A stretch of 64,000 nt of DNA from Terrabacter tumescens. GTDB lineage: Bacteria > Actinomycetota > Actinomycetes > Actinomycetales > Dermatophilaceae. Location of the stretch: contig NZ_BMNZ01000003.1 in assembly GCF_014646815.1 (NCBI RefSeq), positions 434,001 through 498,000 on the forward strand, read 5' to 3'. The notes beneath the pieces are model-generated. The model was not told the DNA's origin. It ran no database searches and saw only the letters and a program-made list of their open reading frames with translations. The position numbers and the translations under genes are program-made. Shown here one piece after another: positions 18,096-26,278 of this stretch (its first letter is position 1; every line of letters starts with the position of its first letter).

Positions 18096-18240
18096 GAGAA
18101 AGAGCCCCGGCGCAGGGCGCTCGGGGCTCGCAGCGACATACACGAGGTATGCCGTGGGGCTGAGTGTCCTGCGCTGGCTGCCCACAACACGTGCGGGACC
18201 TTCGGGAGATCGTGGTTGCCCACGCCCTCCAACCGGCGGT
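18096..18240 (-). ncRNA. Probable L10 autoregulatory leader with terminator/antiterminator switch
   Basis: Read on the minus strand, the rplJ leader contains a hairpin with arms GAGCCCCG and CGGGGCTC (plus-strand 18122-18129 and 18102-18109), followed by TTTCTC at 18096-18101; this resembles an intrinsic terminator. The word GCGCAGG (18168-18174) can instead pair with CCTGCGC (18110-18116) inside the terminator loop. An upstream CCGAAGG...GCAGCCAGCGCAGGA segment resembles the L10(L12)4-binding kink-turn region of known L10 leaders. The structure is my reading, not a computed fold. Confidence 0.6.
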
Positions 18241-18400
18241 CATTGGTCGTGGACCAGAGTACGGGCAAGGTCCCTCGACGGCCAAATCGAGGTGGGCACC
18301 CCTTGTCTCCGGCACTCGACGGCCCCTCGCCGGCCTGCACCGCGGCGGGTCAGGCGCCTGGTCCCCCACCGCACAGGGTACGTGTCCTACCGTGACACCC

Positions 18401-19348
18401 ATGGCGAGTGGCAGCGCAAGGCGGAGAGCGACCCCTGCCCAGCGGCAGGCGATCCGTCGCCGCCGCTCGTGGGCGGCCCTGGCCGTCATCGTGTGCATCG
18501 CCGCGGACATCTGGTCCGTGTCGTGGGCCGGCGCCGGTGAGCCGGTGACCGAGAGCGTGCTGTCGCGCGCGTCCCGGGTGGCTCAGGCTGTCGGACGCGC
18601 TCCGGCGGTCTCGATCGACCAGATCGAGCGGGTGCCCGACGCGCAGACGGACTCGCAGACGGACTTGCAGACCGACCCCTGGACCAACCCGCAGGACGGC
18701 CGCACCACCTCGAGTGGGTCAGGCGCAACGCCTCCCGCCACGCCGGCCGCGGGCACCGGCGACGGCAAGGACGACAAGGGCGCGGTCATCGAGTCCGGCT
18801 CCGGCCGGTTCACGGTCGTCGCCATGCCGGCCAAGGCTCTGCGCCCCGCCCCGGCCGACGGACGCACCGTCCGCTACACGGTCGAGCTCGAGGGAGGCGT
18901 CGACATCCGCGCCGAGGACTTCGCCACGACGGTGGGGACGGTGCTCACCGACCCGCGCGGGTGGCAGGCCAAGGACGGCGTCCGCTTCGTCAACGTCTCC
19001 CCCGCCGACGCAGCCAAGGGCGCGACCGTCGACCTGCACATCGCCCTCGCCAGCCCCGACACGACCGACAAGCTATGCGCGCCGCTGGAGACCCGAGGAC
19101 AGGTCAGCTGCCACAACTCCGGCCGCGTCGTGCTCAACCTGCGCCGGTGGGTGCTGGGGGCCGAGGCCTACGGCAGCGACGTGGCGCAGTACCGGATCTA
19201 CCTCGTCAACCACGAGGTCGGCCACGGGATCGGTCACGCCCACGCCTACTGCGGCGGCAAGGGCAAGGTCGCCCCGGTGATGATGCAGCAGACCTACGGC
19301 CTCAAGGGCTGCACCGCCTGGCCGTGGCCGACCGCCAAGCCGGCCTGA
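18401..19348 (+). CDS. DUF3152 membrane-anchored zincin-like protein
   Basis: This 315-residue protein has a basic head, a signal anchor at about 23-42, a variable Gln/Thr/Asp-rich linker, and a C-terminal DUF3152 domain. It contains the metalloprotease-like motif HEVGHGIGHAH (271-281) and Cys residues that could form disulphides (KLCAPLE, QVSCHN, AYCGG, GCTAW). The domain would face outside the membrane. HExxH plus a third His (here H-E-V-G-H-G-I-G-H) is typical of zinc peptidases, but DUF3152 has no established substrate. TACCGT lies 7 nt before the ATG, suggesting a leaderless transcript. It is divergent from rplJ. Confidence 0.8.
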   Translation: MASGSARRRATPAQRQAIRRRRSWAALAVIVCIAADIWSVSWAGAGEPVTESVLSRASRVAQAVGRAPAVSIDQIERVPDAQTDSQTDLQTDPWTNPQDGRTTSSGSGATPPATPAAGTGDGKDDKGAVIESGSGRFTVVAMPAKALRPAPADGRTVRYTVELEGGVDIRAEDFATTVGTVLTDPRGWQAKDGVRFVNVSPADAAKGATVDLHIALASPDTTDKLCAPLETRGQVSCHNSGRVVLNLRRWVLGAEAYGSDVAQYRIYLVNHEVGHGIGHAHAYCGGKGKVAPVMMQQTYGLKGCTAWPWPTAKPA

Positions 19349-19388
19349 CCGGCTGCACCACCCCGTCAGCGCACCCTCGCACGCCCGC

Positions 19389-19426
19389 AGCAGTGGCCGC
19401 GGACCTCTCGGTCCGCGGCCACTGCT
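19389..19426. terminator. Bidirectional hairpin terminator between convergent genes
   Basis: A perfect 17-bp stem (19389-19405 with 19410-19426) with a TCTC loop sits between the DUF3152 stop and the stop of the secreted protein on the other strand. There is no long T-tract, so termination strength is inferred from the stem. Confidence 0.7.
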
Positions 19427-19489
19427 CTCAGCCCATCCGGCCGGCCGCCGGGCTCGACCGGCGGACCTTCCCGCCCCTCCTGACCCGGG

Positions 19490-20746
19490 TCAGAGCAGGG
19501 TCGTCGCCGAGGCACCGACCCGGATGACCGAGCCGGTCGGGAGCGAGCCGAAGGCGCGGTTCGTGACGATCTCGACCATCACCACGTCGACGGACTTCGA
19601 GGTGCGCACGACCTTGTGCAGCGTGACGCGCCCCAGCCCGGGCACCGTGATGACGGTGTTGGGCTTGACCGAGGACGAGATGGCCGGCAGGCCGACGATG
19701 CGCAGGCCGACGAAGCGCGAGCGGTCGGTGACGACGGGCACTGCGCCCGGGGCGGCCTGGGAGACGGACGTGTCGGCGATGACGGCGTCGGCGCTGATGA
19801 GTCCGCCGAGCACCCGCGGTCCGGCGATGGTGTTCTTCACGGACGAGCTGCGCGTGAGCGTCGTGACCTTCGAGAGCACCTCGGTCGTCGTCGTACCGGT
19901 CGACACGAGCCCGGGGACACCAGCCGTGGCGAGGGTGGCCTTGCCGGAGCCACCGGTGCAGGGCGGGTAGGCCAGCGCGGTGCGGCTCGTCGCGACGGCC
20001 CCGTTGGCGAGGGTCGCGGACGTGGCGTAGCCGGCCCCGCTGACGAGGCCGAGGATCGGTCGCGACAGCGTCGTGCGGGAGACCCCGACGTCGATGCGCG
20101 AGCCGATCGGCAGTCCGAGCGAGTTCTTGCCGGTGACCACGACGCGCAGGGCGACGGTGCTGACCTGGAGGTCGTTGCCGACCACGGCCTTGGTCTGCTG
20201 GTTGAGGTAGACCGTCGCGAGCGCGGCGCCGGTGGAGGTCTTCAGGGAGATGGCGGAATTCGGGGCCGGGACGGCATTGAGCGCGCGGCCGCCGACCTTG
20301 AGGCCGACGAGCTGGGACTGGTTGCCGCCGGTCAGTGCACCGGCGGTGCTGCGGGCCGCGGAGCTCGTCGAGGTGACGGCGTCGGCCCGCACGAGCCCGC
20401 CCAGCAGGTTGACGCCGGACGTCGTCGAGGAGGCGCGGCTGGAGTGTCCGCTCGCCGACTTGGCCGACGAGGCGCTCGTACGGGTGACCCCGACCGAGGC
20501 CGCGGCCGGGACGTTGACCGCGGCGGTCGACCCGGTGACGGTGCGGCCGAACGCCGTCGTGCACCCGATGGCCGCGAGGGCGGTCGGTCCGGAGCGCGCC
20601 AGTCCGCCGACGACCACGTAGGTGCCATAGGCCGAGGCGGAGACGCCGGTGCTGGCCGTCGCTGCCGTGGCCGGTGTGGCGCTGATGGGAACGGCCAGTC
20701 CTGCGACGGCCGCTGCGGACAGTACTGCCGTGAGCTTCCTGATCAT
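19490..20746 (-). CDS. Secreted protein with duplicated choice-of-anchor-P-like domain
   Basis: This 418-residue protein has a clear signal peptide (to about residue 29, ATPATA-A) and no other membrane helix. Two similar halves each contain a GL(V/I)xADAV segment followed by (L/F)VGL(K/R)(V/I)xG, then Thr/Ser-rich beta-strand-like sequence with long hydrophobic-alternating stretches. This fits the choice-of-anchor-P family, extracellular beta proteins of unknown role. No LPxTG sorting signal or C-terminal membrane anchor is present, so it is probably released or held by another partner. AGGAGC precedes the ATG. Confidence 0.65.
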   Translation of the reverse strand: MIRKLTAVLSAAAVAGLAVPISATPATAATASTGVSASAYGTYVVVGGLARSGPTALAAIGCTTAFGRTVTGSTAAVNVPAAASVGVTRTSASSAKSASGHSSRASSTTSGVNLLGGLVRADAVTSTSSAARSTAGALTGGNQSQLVGLKVGGRALNAVPAPNSAISLKTSTGAALATVYLNQQTKAVVGNDLQVSTVALRVVVTGKNSLGLPIGSRIDVGVSRTTLSRPILGLVSGAGYATSATLANGAVATSRTALAYPPCTGGSGKATLATAGVPGLVSTGTTTTEVLSKVTTLTRSSSVKNTIAGPRVLGGLISADAVIADTSVSQAAPGAVPVVTDRSRFVGLRIVGLPAISSSVKPNTVITVPGLGRVTLHKVVRTSKSVDVVMVEIVTNRAFGSLPTGSVIRVGASATTLL

Positions 20747-20914
20747 GTCGGTGGTGCTCCTGTCATCGATGCCCTGCTCATCGATCCCCTGACCGATGTA
20801 CCACGGACAACGAGGCAGGTCCTCGGCGTGTTACGCGGCGAATGCGAGAAAGGTCGACCCTGTGTGGTAGTGGGGGTATTTGCCCCTTCAACGACCGTCC
20901 GACGACGCGCACGG

Positions 20915-20948
20915 CGAGAGGCCGGCCCCGTCGAGGGCCGGCCTCTCG
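20915..20948. terminator. Hairpin downstream of gamma-glutamyltransferase
   Basis: A 14-bp perfect stem (20915-20928 with 20935-20948) and a 6-nt loop lie 31 bp past the ggt stop on the minus strand. It probably terminates ggt. The remaining 230-bp gap holds the promoter region of the next secreted protein gene; no other gene is visible. Confidence 0.6.
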
Positions 20949-20979
20949 TGCTGTCCTCTGGCGTCGCCGTCGTCCGCCC

Positions 20980-22863
20980 TCAGCGGGGATGGACGACCAT
21001 GGCCGACCCACCGCCGCGTCGGGTCGGCTCGGCGGCCGCCTCGAACAGGCCCTGGCCGAGGCTGCGGATCGCCGTCACCGCGCCGATCTCGTTGGGCGTG
21101 CCGGCCGAGGCTAGCTTGTGGCCCATGGCCGTCAGGGCTGCTCCGGTCGGGCCGCCGAGGATGGCCGGCTCGGCTCCCTCGCTCGCCCCGTTGCGGGAGC
21201 TGAGGCGCGGGGCCGCAATGGCGTCGACCAGCGACAGGTTGCGGTCGAGGTAGCCGAGGATCGTCTGCGACACCGACGTGATGATCGTCGCGCCACCGGG
21301 CGAGCCCACGGCCAGGAACGGCTTGCCGCCGTCGAGCAGGATGGTCGGGCTCATCGAGGACCGGGGCCGCTTGCCGGGGCCGGGGAGGTTCGGGTCCGGC
21401 ACGTCGGCCGTCAGCGGCGTGAAGTTGAAGTCGGTGAGCTCGTTGTTGAGCAGGAAGCCGTAGCCCGGGACGGTGATGCCCGAGCCACCCGTCTGCTCGA
21501 TCGTCAGGGTGTAGGACGCGACGTTGCCCCAGCGGTCGGTGGCGGTCAGGTGCGAGGTCGACTGCCCCTCGTAGGGCTCCTTCTGGGCGATCGTGCCGGG
21601 AGCACACGAGGTGTAGGAGCCGTCGGGCGAGCCGAACGGGATCGGTCGCGGCTGCGCCTTCATGGGGTCGAACAGGCAGGCCCGCTCGGCCGCGAAGGCC
21701 GGGTCGGTCAGCTCCTTGACCGGCACGCCGGGCACGTCACCGACCCAGCGGTTGCGGTCGGCGAAGGCTGTGGCCGACGCCTCGGAGAACCGGTGGAGGT
21801 AGTCGACGTCGGACAGCGCCGAGGTCTTGACGCCGGTGCGGTCCTCGTAGGCCTGGATGAGGCCCAGGATCTCGGCCACGGCGATGCCGCCGGAGCTCGG
21901 GACCGGCATGCCGTAGACGTCGTAGCCCTTGTACTGCGAGTGGATGGGGGCCTTGGTCAGGGCGCGGTAGGCCCTGAGGTCGGACATCGTCATCTGCCCA
22001 CCCATGACGGAGGCGCCCGGCGTGGTGTGCGGGGCGCGCGACTCGGCCACGATCGCCTGGCCGAGCCGGCCGGCATACAACGCCTGGGTGCCCTGCGTGC
22101 GCAGCGTGAGGTACGCCTTGGCCATGTCGGGGTTGGTGAAGACCGAGCCGACCGCGGGCGCCTTGCCGTCACGCAGGAAGACCTTGGCCGTGGCGGGGAA
22201 GACCGAGAAGCGCGCAGCGTTGGCCGTCGTCTGGTCGGCGAAGGTCTGGTCGACGACGAAGCCCTTCTCGGCGAGACGCTCGGCAGGCTTCAGCGCCGCG
22301 TTGAGCGAGAGCGTGCCGTGGTCGCGCAGCGCCTTGGCCCACAGCGCCGGCGTCCCGGGCACCCCGATCGACAACCCCGAGTTGACGACGGTGTTGAAGT
22401 TCATCGCCGACCCGTCAGGGTTGCGGAACGTGTTCTCCGTGAACGTCGCCGGCGCCGTCTCGCGACCGTCGATCGTCGTGACATGTCTGGTGCGGGCGTC
22501 GTAGTAGACGAGGAACCCGCCGCCGCCGATGCCGGCGCTGTAGGGCTCCGTGACGCCGAGCGCCGCCGCCGTCGCGACGGCCGCGTCGGCCGCGTTGCCC
22601 CCGCGGGCCAGCACGTCGATGCCGACCTGGGAGGCATCACGGTCGACCGAGCTGACAGCGCCTCCCGATCCGGTCATCACCGCCGTCTTGGGCAGCGGGG
22701 TGGGCTTGCCGTGCCAGCCGTGGTCCCGCGCCGGTGCGGCCGCGGGCACAGCAGAGGGTTGGGCCCCGGCCGTCGCCGGCAGCAGTGAGAGCGGGAGTCC
22801 GACGACGAGAGCGCCGAGGACCCAGCGTGAACGTGTCGTGGTGCGTGCGCTGTGACGACTCAT
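20980..22863 (-). CDS. ggt: Gamma-glutamyltransferase, secreted
   Basis: This 627-residue precursor cleaves glutathione and other gamma-glutamyl compounds outside the membrane, or transfers the gamma-glutamyl group. It has a signal peptide (about 1-34), the N-terminal nucleophile fold with GGNAADAAVA and GVTEPYSAGIGGGGF, and the autoprocessing site before Thr436 in GQS-TSHLTATDRWGN. Conserved Arg/Ser substrate residues (RPRSSMSPT) and GSPGGATIITSVSQ follow. The ATG at 22863 has TACGGT exactly 6 nt upstream, supporting a leaderless start; the long open extension upstream runs into a dispersed repeat and is rejected. Confidence 0.93.
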   Translation of the reverse strand: MSRHSARTTTRSRWVLGALVVGLPLSLLPATAGAQPSAVPAAAPARDHGWHGKPTPLPKTAVMTGSGGAVSSVDRDASQVGIDVLARGGNAADAAVATAAALGVTEPYSAGIGGGGFLVYYDARTRHVTTIDGRETAPATFTENTFRNPDGSAMNFNTVVNSGLSIGVPGTPALWAKALRDHGTLSLNAALKPAERLAEKGFVVDQTFADQTTANAARFSVFPATAKVFLRDGKAPAVGSVFTNPDMAKAYLTLRTQGTQALYAGRLGQAIVAESRAPHTTPGASVMGGQMTMSDLRAYRALTKAPIHSQYKGYDVYGMPVPSSGGIAVAEILGLIQAYEDRTGVKTSALSDVDYLHRFSEASATAFADRNRWVGDVPGVPVKELTDPAFAAERACLFDPMKAQPRPIPFGSPDGSYTSCAPGTIAQKEPYEGQSTSHLTATDRWGNVASYTLTIEQTGGSGITVPGYGFLLNNELTDFNFTPLTADVPDPNLPGPGKRPRSSMSPTILLDGGKPFLAVGSPGGATIITSVSQTILGYLDRNLSLVDAIAAPRLSSRNGASEGAEPAILGGPTGAALTAMGHKLASAGTPNEIGAVTAIRSLGQGLFEAAAEPTRRGGGSAMVVHPR

Positions 22864-23009
22864 CTTTCGACCGTACTGGGGCGTCACGGACCCCGCCCGA
22901 CGAAATCCCCCGCGCCCGACGGAGCGCTCGCTCGACTGGGGCGGAGCGCTCACTCGAGACCAGGAGCGAGCGGGAGCGCGGTGACCACGAGCGACGCGGC
23001 GCGCGTTGC

Positions 23010-23091
23010 TGGGAGCGGCATCGGCGACGGGCAGCGTGTCCCGAGAAGCCAGCGTGCCGGCATACGCCCGTCGTCGCTCCACGCCGCGAGC
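23010..23091. repeat. Dispersed intergenic repeat, copy B
   Basis: This copy lies in the 323-bp gap between ggt and rplA and matches copy A at 16762-16841. The conserved block CCGGCATACGCCCG is followed by TCGCTCCACGCCGCGAGC. Nothing else is seen in the gap apart from GC-rich GAGCG-type repeats near 22919-22990 and the rplA terminator. Confidence 0.75.
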
Positions 23092-23131
23092 AGTGACGAG
23101 CGCCGTGGCGTGCACCCAGCCACGAACACGG

Positions 23132-23168
23132 CGAGAACCCGCCACCCCCAGGGGGTGACGGGCTCTCG
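23132..23168 (-). terminator. rplA terminator hairpin
   Basis: A 17-position stem (23132-23148 with 23152-23168, two mismatches) built around CACCCCC and GGGGGTG, ending 18 nt before the rplA stop on the plus-strand scale. It probably ends the rplK-rplA transcript. Confidence 0.6.
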
Positions 23169-23186
23169 ACTGCGTGGGTCAGGCGA

Positions 23187-23903
23187 TCAGGCCTGGTCCT
23201 CCTCGGCGAGGAGGTTGCGCGTCTTGGAGAAGTCGAGCGGGATGCCCGGGCCCATCGTCGTGCTGACGGTGGCCTTCTCGATGTAGCGGCCCTTGGAGCT
23301 GGCCGGCTTCAGACGCAGGATCTCCTCGAGCGCGGCGGCGTAGTTCTCGACGAGCTTGGCCTCGTCGAAGGAGGCCTTGCCGATGATGAAGTGGAGGTTC
23401 GCGTGCTTGTCGACGCGGAACTCGATCTTGCCGCCCTTGATGTCGGCGACGGCCTTGGCGACGTCCATCGTCACGGTGCCGGTCTTCGGGTTGGGCATGA
23501 GGCCACGCGGGCCGAGCACCTTGCCGAGTCGACCGACCTTGCCCATGAGGTCAGGGGTGGCGACGACGGCGTCGAAGTCCAGCCAGCCGCCCTGGACCTT
23601 CTCGAGCAGGTCGTCGGAACCGACGTGGTCGGCGCCGGCCTCGCGGGCGGCCTCGGCCTTGTCGCCGTTGGCGAAGACGAGGACGCGGGCGGTCTTGCCC
23701 GTGCCGTGCGGCAGGTTGACCGTGCCGCGGACGGCCTGGTCGGCCTTGCGGGGGTCGACGCCGAGGCGCATGGCGACCTCGACGGTCTCGTCGTACTTGG
23801 CCTTGGCGGTCTGCTTGGCGACGCGGACGGCCTCGAGCGGGGCGTAGACCTTGCCCGGCGTGACGAGCTCGGCTGCGGCGCGGTAGTTCTTGCTGCGCTT
23901 CAT
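23187..23903 (-). CDS. rplA: 50S ribosomal protein L1
   Basis: This 238-residue L1 protein binds 23S rRNA at the mobile L1 stalk by the E site and, in many bacteria, represses its own operon. Diagnostic features are [14 protein letters not shown], the [25 protein letters not shown] region, [16 protein letters not shown] and [18 protein letters not shown]. The ATG at 23903 has AAGGAG upstream. It lies 152 nt downstream of rplK on the same strand. Confidence 0.98.
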   Translation of the reverse strand: MKRSKNYRAAAELVTPGKVYAPLEAVRVAKQTAKAKYDETVEVAMRLGVDPRKADQAVRGTVNLPHGTGKTARVLVFANGDKAEAAREAGADHVGSDDLLEKVQGGWLDFDAVVATPDLMGKVGRLGKVLGPRGLMPNPKTGTVTMDVAKAVADIKGGKIEFRVDKHANLHFIIGKASFDEAKLVENYAAALEEILRLKPASSKGRYIEKATVSTTMGPGIPLDFSKTRNLLAEEDQA

Positions 23904-24055
23904 GGAACTGCTCCTTGCGTTTTCGTGGAGTCGTGGTGCGACCGTGCGCTGGTCTCCCACGGGGGCTTCGCGGCCGTATGCCGTGTGCCCCGGTTCGGGG
24001 GTGGCCCGCCCTCACGCGGAGGGCGGGCTCCCGAAGCTTCGGCGACCCGGGCTGC

Positions 24056-24487
24056 TCAGAGCTCGGTGTCGATGCCCATCGAGCGAGCGGTGCCGGCGAT
24101 GATGCGCGCCGCCATCTCCTCGTCGTTGGCGTTGAGGTCTTCCATCTTCTGACGGGCGATCTCGAGGACCTGGTCGCGCGAGAGCTTGGCGACCTTGGTC
24201 TTGTGCGGCTCGCCGGAACCCTTGGCGACGCCGGCGGCCTTCTTGATGAGCTCGGCGGCCGGCGGGGTCTTCGTCACGAAGGTGAACGAGCGGTCCTCGT
24301 AGACCGTGATCTCGACCGGGATGACGTTGCCGCGCTGGGACTCCGTCGCGGCGTTGTACGCCTTGACGAACTCCATGATGTTGACGCCGTGCTGACCGAG
24401 GGCCGGGCCGACGGGCGGGGCGGGGGTGGCCTGACCGGCCTGGATCTGCAGCTTGATGAAGCCGGAGACCTTCTTCTTGGGGGGCAT
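24056..24487 (-). CDS. rplK: 50S ribosomal protein L11
   Basis: This 143-residue L11 protein forms the GTPase-associated centre with the L10-L12 stalk. The N-terminal Pro-rich signature [23 protein letters not shown] is reduced here to the visible [18 protein letters not shown] core, and the C-terminal rRNA-binding domain carries [18 protein letters not shown] and [11 protein letters not shown]. The ATG at 24487 starts MPPKKKVSG. It sits 95 nt after nusG, in the normal actinobacterial order secE-nusG-rplK-rplA. Confidence 0.98.
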   Translation of the reverse strand: MPPKKKVSGFIKLQIQAGQATPAPPVGPALGQHGVNIMEFVKAYNAATESQRGNVIPVEITVYEDRSFTFVTKTPPAAELIKKAAGVAKGSGEPHKTKVAKLSRDQVLEIARQKMEDLNANDEEMAARIIAGTARSMGIDTEL

Positions 24488-24582
24488 GGATGCCTACCTT
24501 CTTCGTTGTGGACCGACGCCGTGGGCGATGACCCGGTTGCATGCCGGTGCGGGGTGCCGCACCGAACGTGGTGGGACCTTGC

Positions 24583-25461
24583 TCAGATCTTGGCGACCTG
24601 GGCGAAGGAGAGCTCGACCGGGGTCTCCCGGCCGAAGATCGAGACGAGCACCTTGAGCTTCTGCGTGTCGGTGTTGATCTCGGAGATCGTGGCGGGAAGG
24701 GTCTCGAAGGGCCCCTCCATGACGGTGACGGACTCGCCGACCTCGAAGTCGACGACGCGGACATCCTTCGGGGCGCCCGAGCCGGAGGCGGCAGCGGCGC
24801 CGTCGGCGCCGGCAGCGGCCTCGAACGTCGGGGCGAGCATCGTGAAGACCTCGTCGATCGAGAGCGGCACGGGCTGGTGGGCGTTGCCGACGAAGCCGGT
24901 GACACCCGGCGTGTGGCGCACGGCGCCCCAGCTCTCGTCGGTGAGGTCCATGCGGACGAGGACGTAGCCGGGCATCCGGACGCGACGGACCTGCTTCTTC
25001 TGGCCGTTCTTGATCTCGGTGACCTCCTCCATGGGGACCTCGATCTCGAAGATGAAGTCCTCCATGTTGAGGGTCTGGATGCGCGTCTCGAGGTTGGCCT
25101 TCACGCGGTTCTCGTAGCCCGCGTAGGAGTGGATGACGAACCAGTCGCCGAAGCGGCTGCGCAGGTCGGCCTTGAAGTCGGCGACCGGGTCGCCGCTGCC
25201 CTGGGCGACCGGCTCGGCGGTCTCGCCGGCGTCGTCGCCCTCGGAGCTCTCGTCCTCGGTGGCCTCGGTGGCCTCGGTGGCGTCGGAGTCCTCGGCGGAC
25301 GCATCGGCCTCGAGCTCGTCGGTCGCGTCGGAGTCGGTGTCCTCAGCACCCGACTCGACGTCGGACGCCGCGAGCTCGTCGGTCTCGACCGCGGGGTCGA
25401 CGACGTCGCTCTCGGTGCTCTCGCCGTTCGGGGCGCCCTCGTGGGCGAACTGCTCGGACAC
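24583..25461 (-). CDS. nusG: Transcription termination/antitermination protein NusG
   Basis: NusG binds RNA polymerase and couples it to Rho or the ribosome. This 292-residue protein has an acidic Asp/Glu/Ala-rich N-terminal extension of about 95 residues, which contains a [12 protein letters not shown] repeat and is common in actinobacterial NusG. The NGN domain ([20 protein letters not shown] to [13 protein letters not shown]) has a short Ala/Gly insertion after it, and the KOW domain follows ([20 protein letters not shown]). The GTG at 25461 is preferred for its position after AAGGAAG/TAGGTC; an upstream in-frame GTG at 25515 would add 18 residues. Confidence 0.97.
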   Translation of the reverse strand: MSEQFAHEGAPNGESTESDVVDPAVETDELAASDVESGAEDTDSDATDELEADASAEDSDATEATEATEDESSEGDDAGETAEPVAQGSGDPVADFKADLRSRFGDWFVIHSYAGYENRVKANLETRIQTLNMEDFIFEIEVPMEEVTEIKNGQKKQVRRVRMPGYVLVRMDLTDESWGAVRHTPGVTGFVGNAHQPVPLSIDEVFTMLAPTFEAAAGADGAAAASGSGAPKDVRVVDFEVGESVTVMEGPFETLPATISEINTDTQKLKVLVSIFGRETPVELSFAQVAKI

Positions 25462-25543
25462 GCTCTGACCTACTTCCTTGCTCGTGGACCAGCCGGTAGG
25501 GGCTGGCGGTGACATCCCGTGAAGCGGGGCGCCGTCTCGTGCG

Positions 25544-25813
25544 TCAGGTTGCCGAGCCCGTGAAGGCCCAGGAGATCAGCCGGCTCAGACCGAAGTCGAG
25601 CCCTGACACGAGGGCCATCATGATCACGACGAACACGACCACCACGGTCGTGTAGCGCACGAGCTCGGGACCCGTCGGCCGCACGACCTTGCGCAGCTCG
25701 TCGAGGATCTGGCGCACGAAGAGGCTGATCGCGCCGAAGAGACGCGACACCGGGTTGCCGCCGCGAGCCTTGTCGGCACGGCCGGACCCGCGCTTGGCGC
25801 TCGTCTCGGTCAC
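25544..25813 (-). CDS. secE: Preprotein translocase subunit SecE
   Basis: SecE is the small essential subunit that clamps SecY in the protein-export channel. This 89-residue protein has the conserved amphipathic helix [21 protein letters not shown] followed by a single membrane helix (about 55-75, [19 protein letters not shown]). The GTG start at 25813 has AGAAGGA upstream. Position between tRNA-Trp and nusG matches the standard actinobacterial order. Confidence 0.97.
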   Translation of the reverse strand: MTETSAKRGSGRADKARGGNPVSRLFGAISLFVRQILDELRKVVRPTGPELVRYTTVVVVFVVIMMALVSGLDFGLSRLISWAFTGSAT

Positions 25814-25925
25814 GATTCCTTCTTTCTGCCTGGGTGTCGGCCCGCGACAGCAGCCCGCCGCGTGTCATCCACGCTGGGCCATAGTCGCGTGCCGCCTTGC
25901 ACGACGACCACATCACTGGGATGCG

Positions 25926-25998
25926 CAGGGCAAGAGGGACTCGAACCCCCAACCGCTGGTTTTGGAGACCAGTGCTCTACCAATTGAGCTATTGCCCT
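25926..25998 (-). tRNA. tRNA-Trp (CCA anticodon)
   Basis: The reverse strand folds as a 73-nt tRNA. The acceptor AGGGCAA pairs with TTGCCCT, the D-arm begins TAGCTC, the anticodon stem is CTGGT/ACCAG around CTCCAAA (anticodon CCA), and the T-arm is GGGGG-TTCGAGT-CCCTC. The discriminator is G and the 3' CCA is not encoded. It sits just upstream of secE, as in other actinobacteria. Confidence 0.96.
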
Positions 25999-26070
25999 TC
26001 GCCGCGGACGTTGGGTGTCCACGGCGGGACGGCATGCGTCAGCATGGCCAGCGAAGCCGTCCGAGGGACG

Positions 26071-26076
26071 ATCATA
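26071..26076 (-). promoter_or_regulatory. Possible -10 element upstream of tRNA-Trp/secE
   Basis: TATGAT on the minus strand, preceded by CG, stands out in this GC-rich region 73 nt before the tRNA-Trp 5' end. A matching -35 at 17 nt (CGCGTT) is poor, so this is tentative. Confidence 0.35.
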
Positions 26077-26278
26077 CGGGACGGATGCGCTGCAACGCGA
26101 ACCGACCACGTGGACCCACCCGAGCAGGAGTGCAGGGGTCGGCCCGACCGCCTCGTCCACCCTACGCCGCAGGCTCCGCGCCGCCACCCCGTCGGGAGCG
26201 CGCGCCCGCCTGGAGGCCGGCGACCCGGCATACGGACTCGGCCGCCCGGGAGGGCTGACGCAGTGGCAGGATCGAGAC

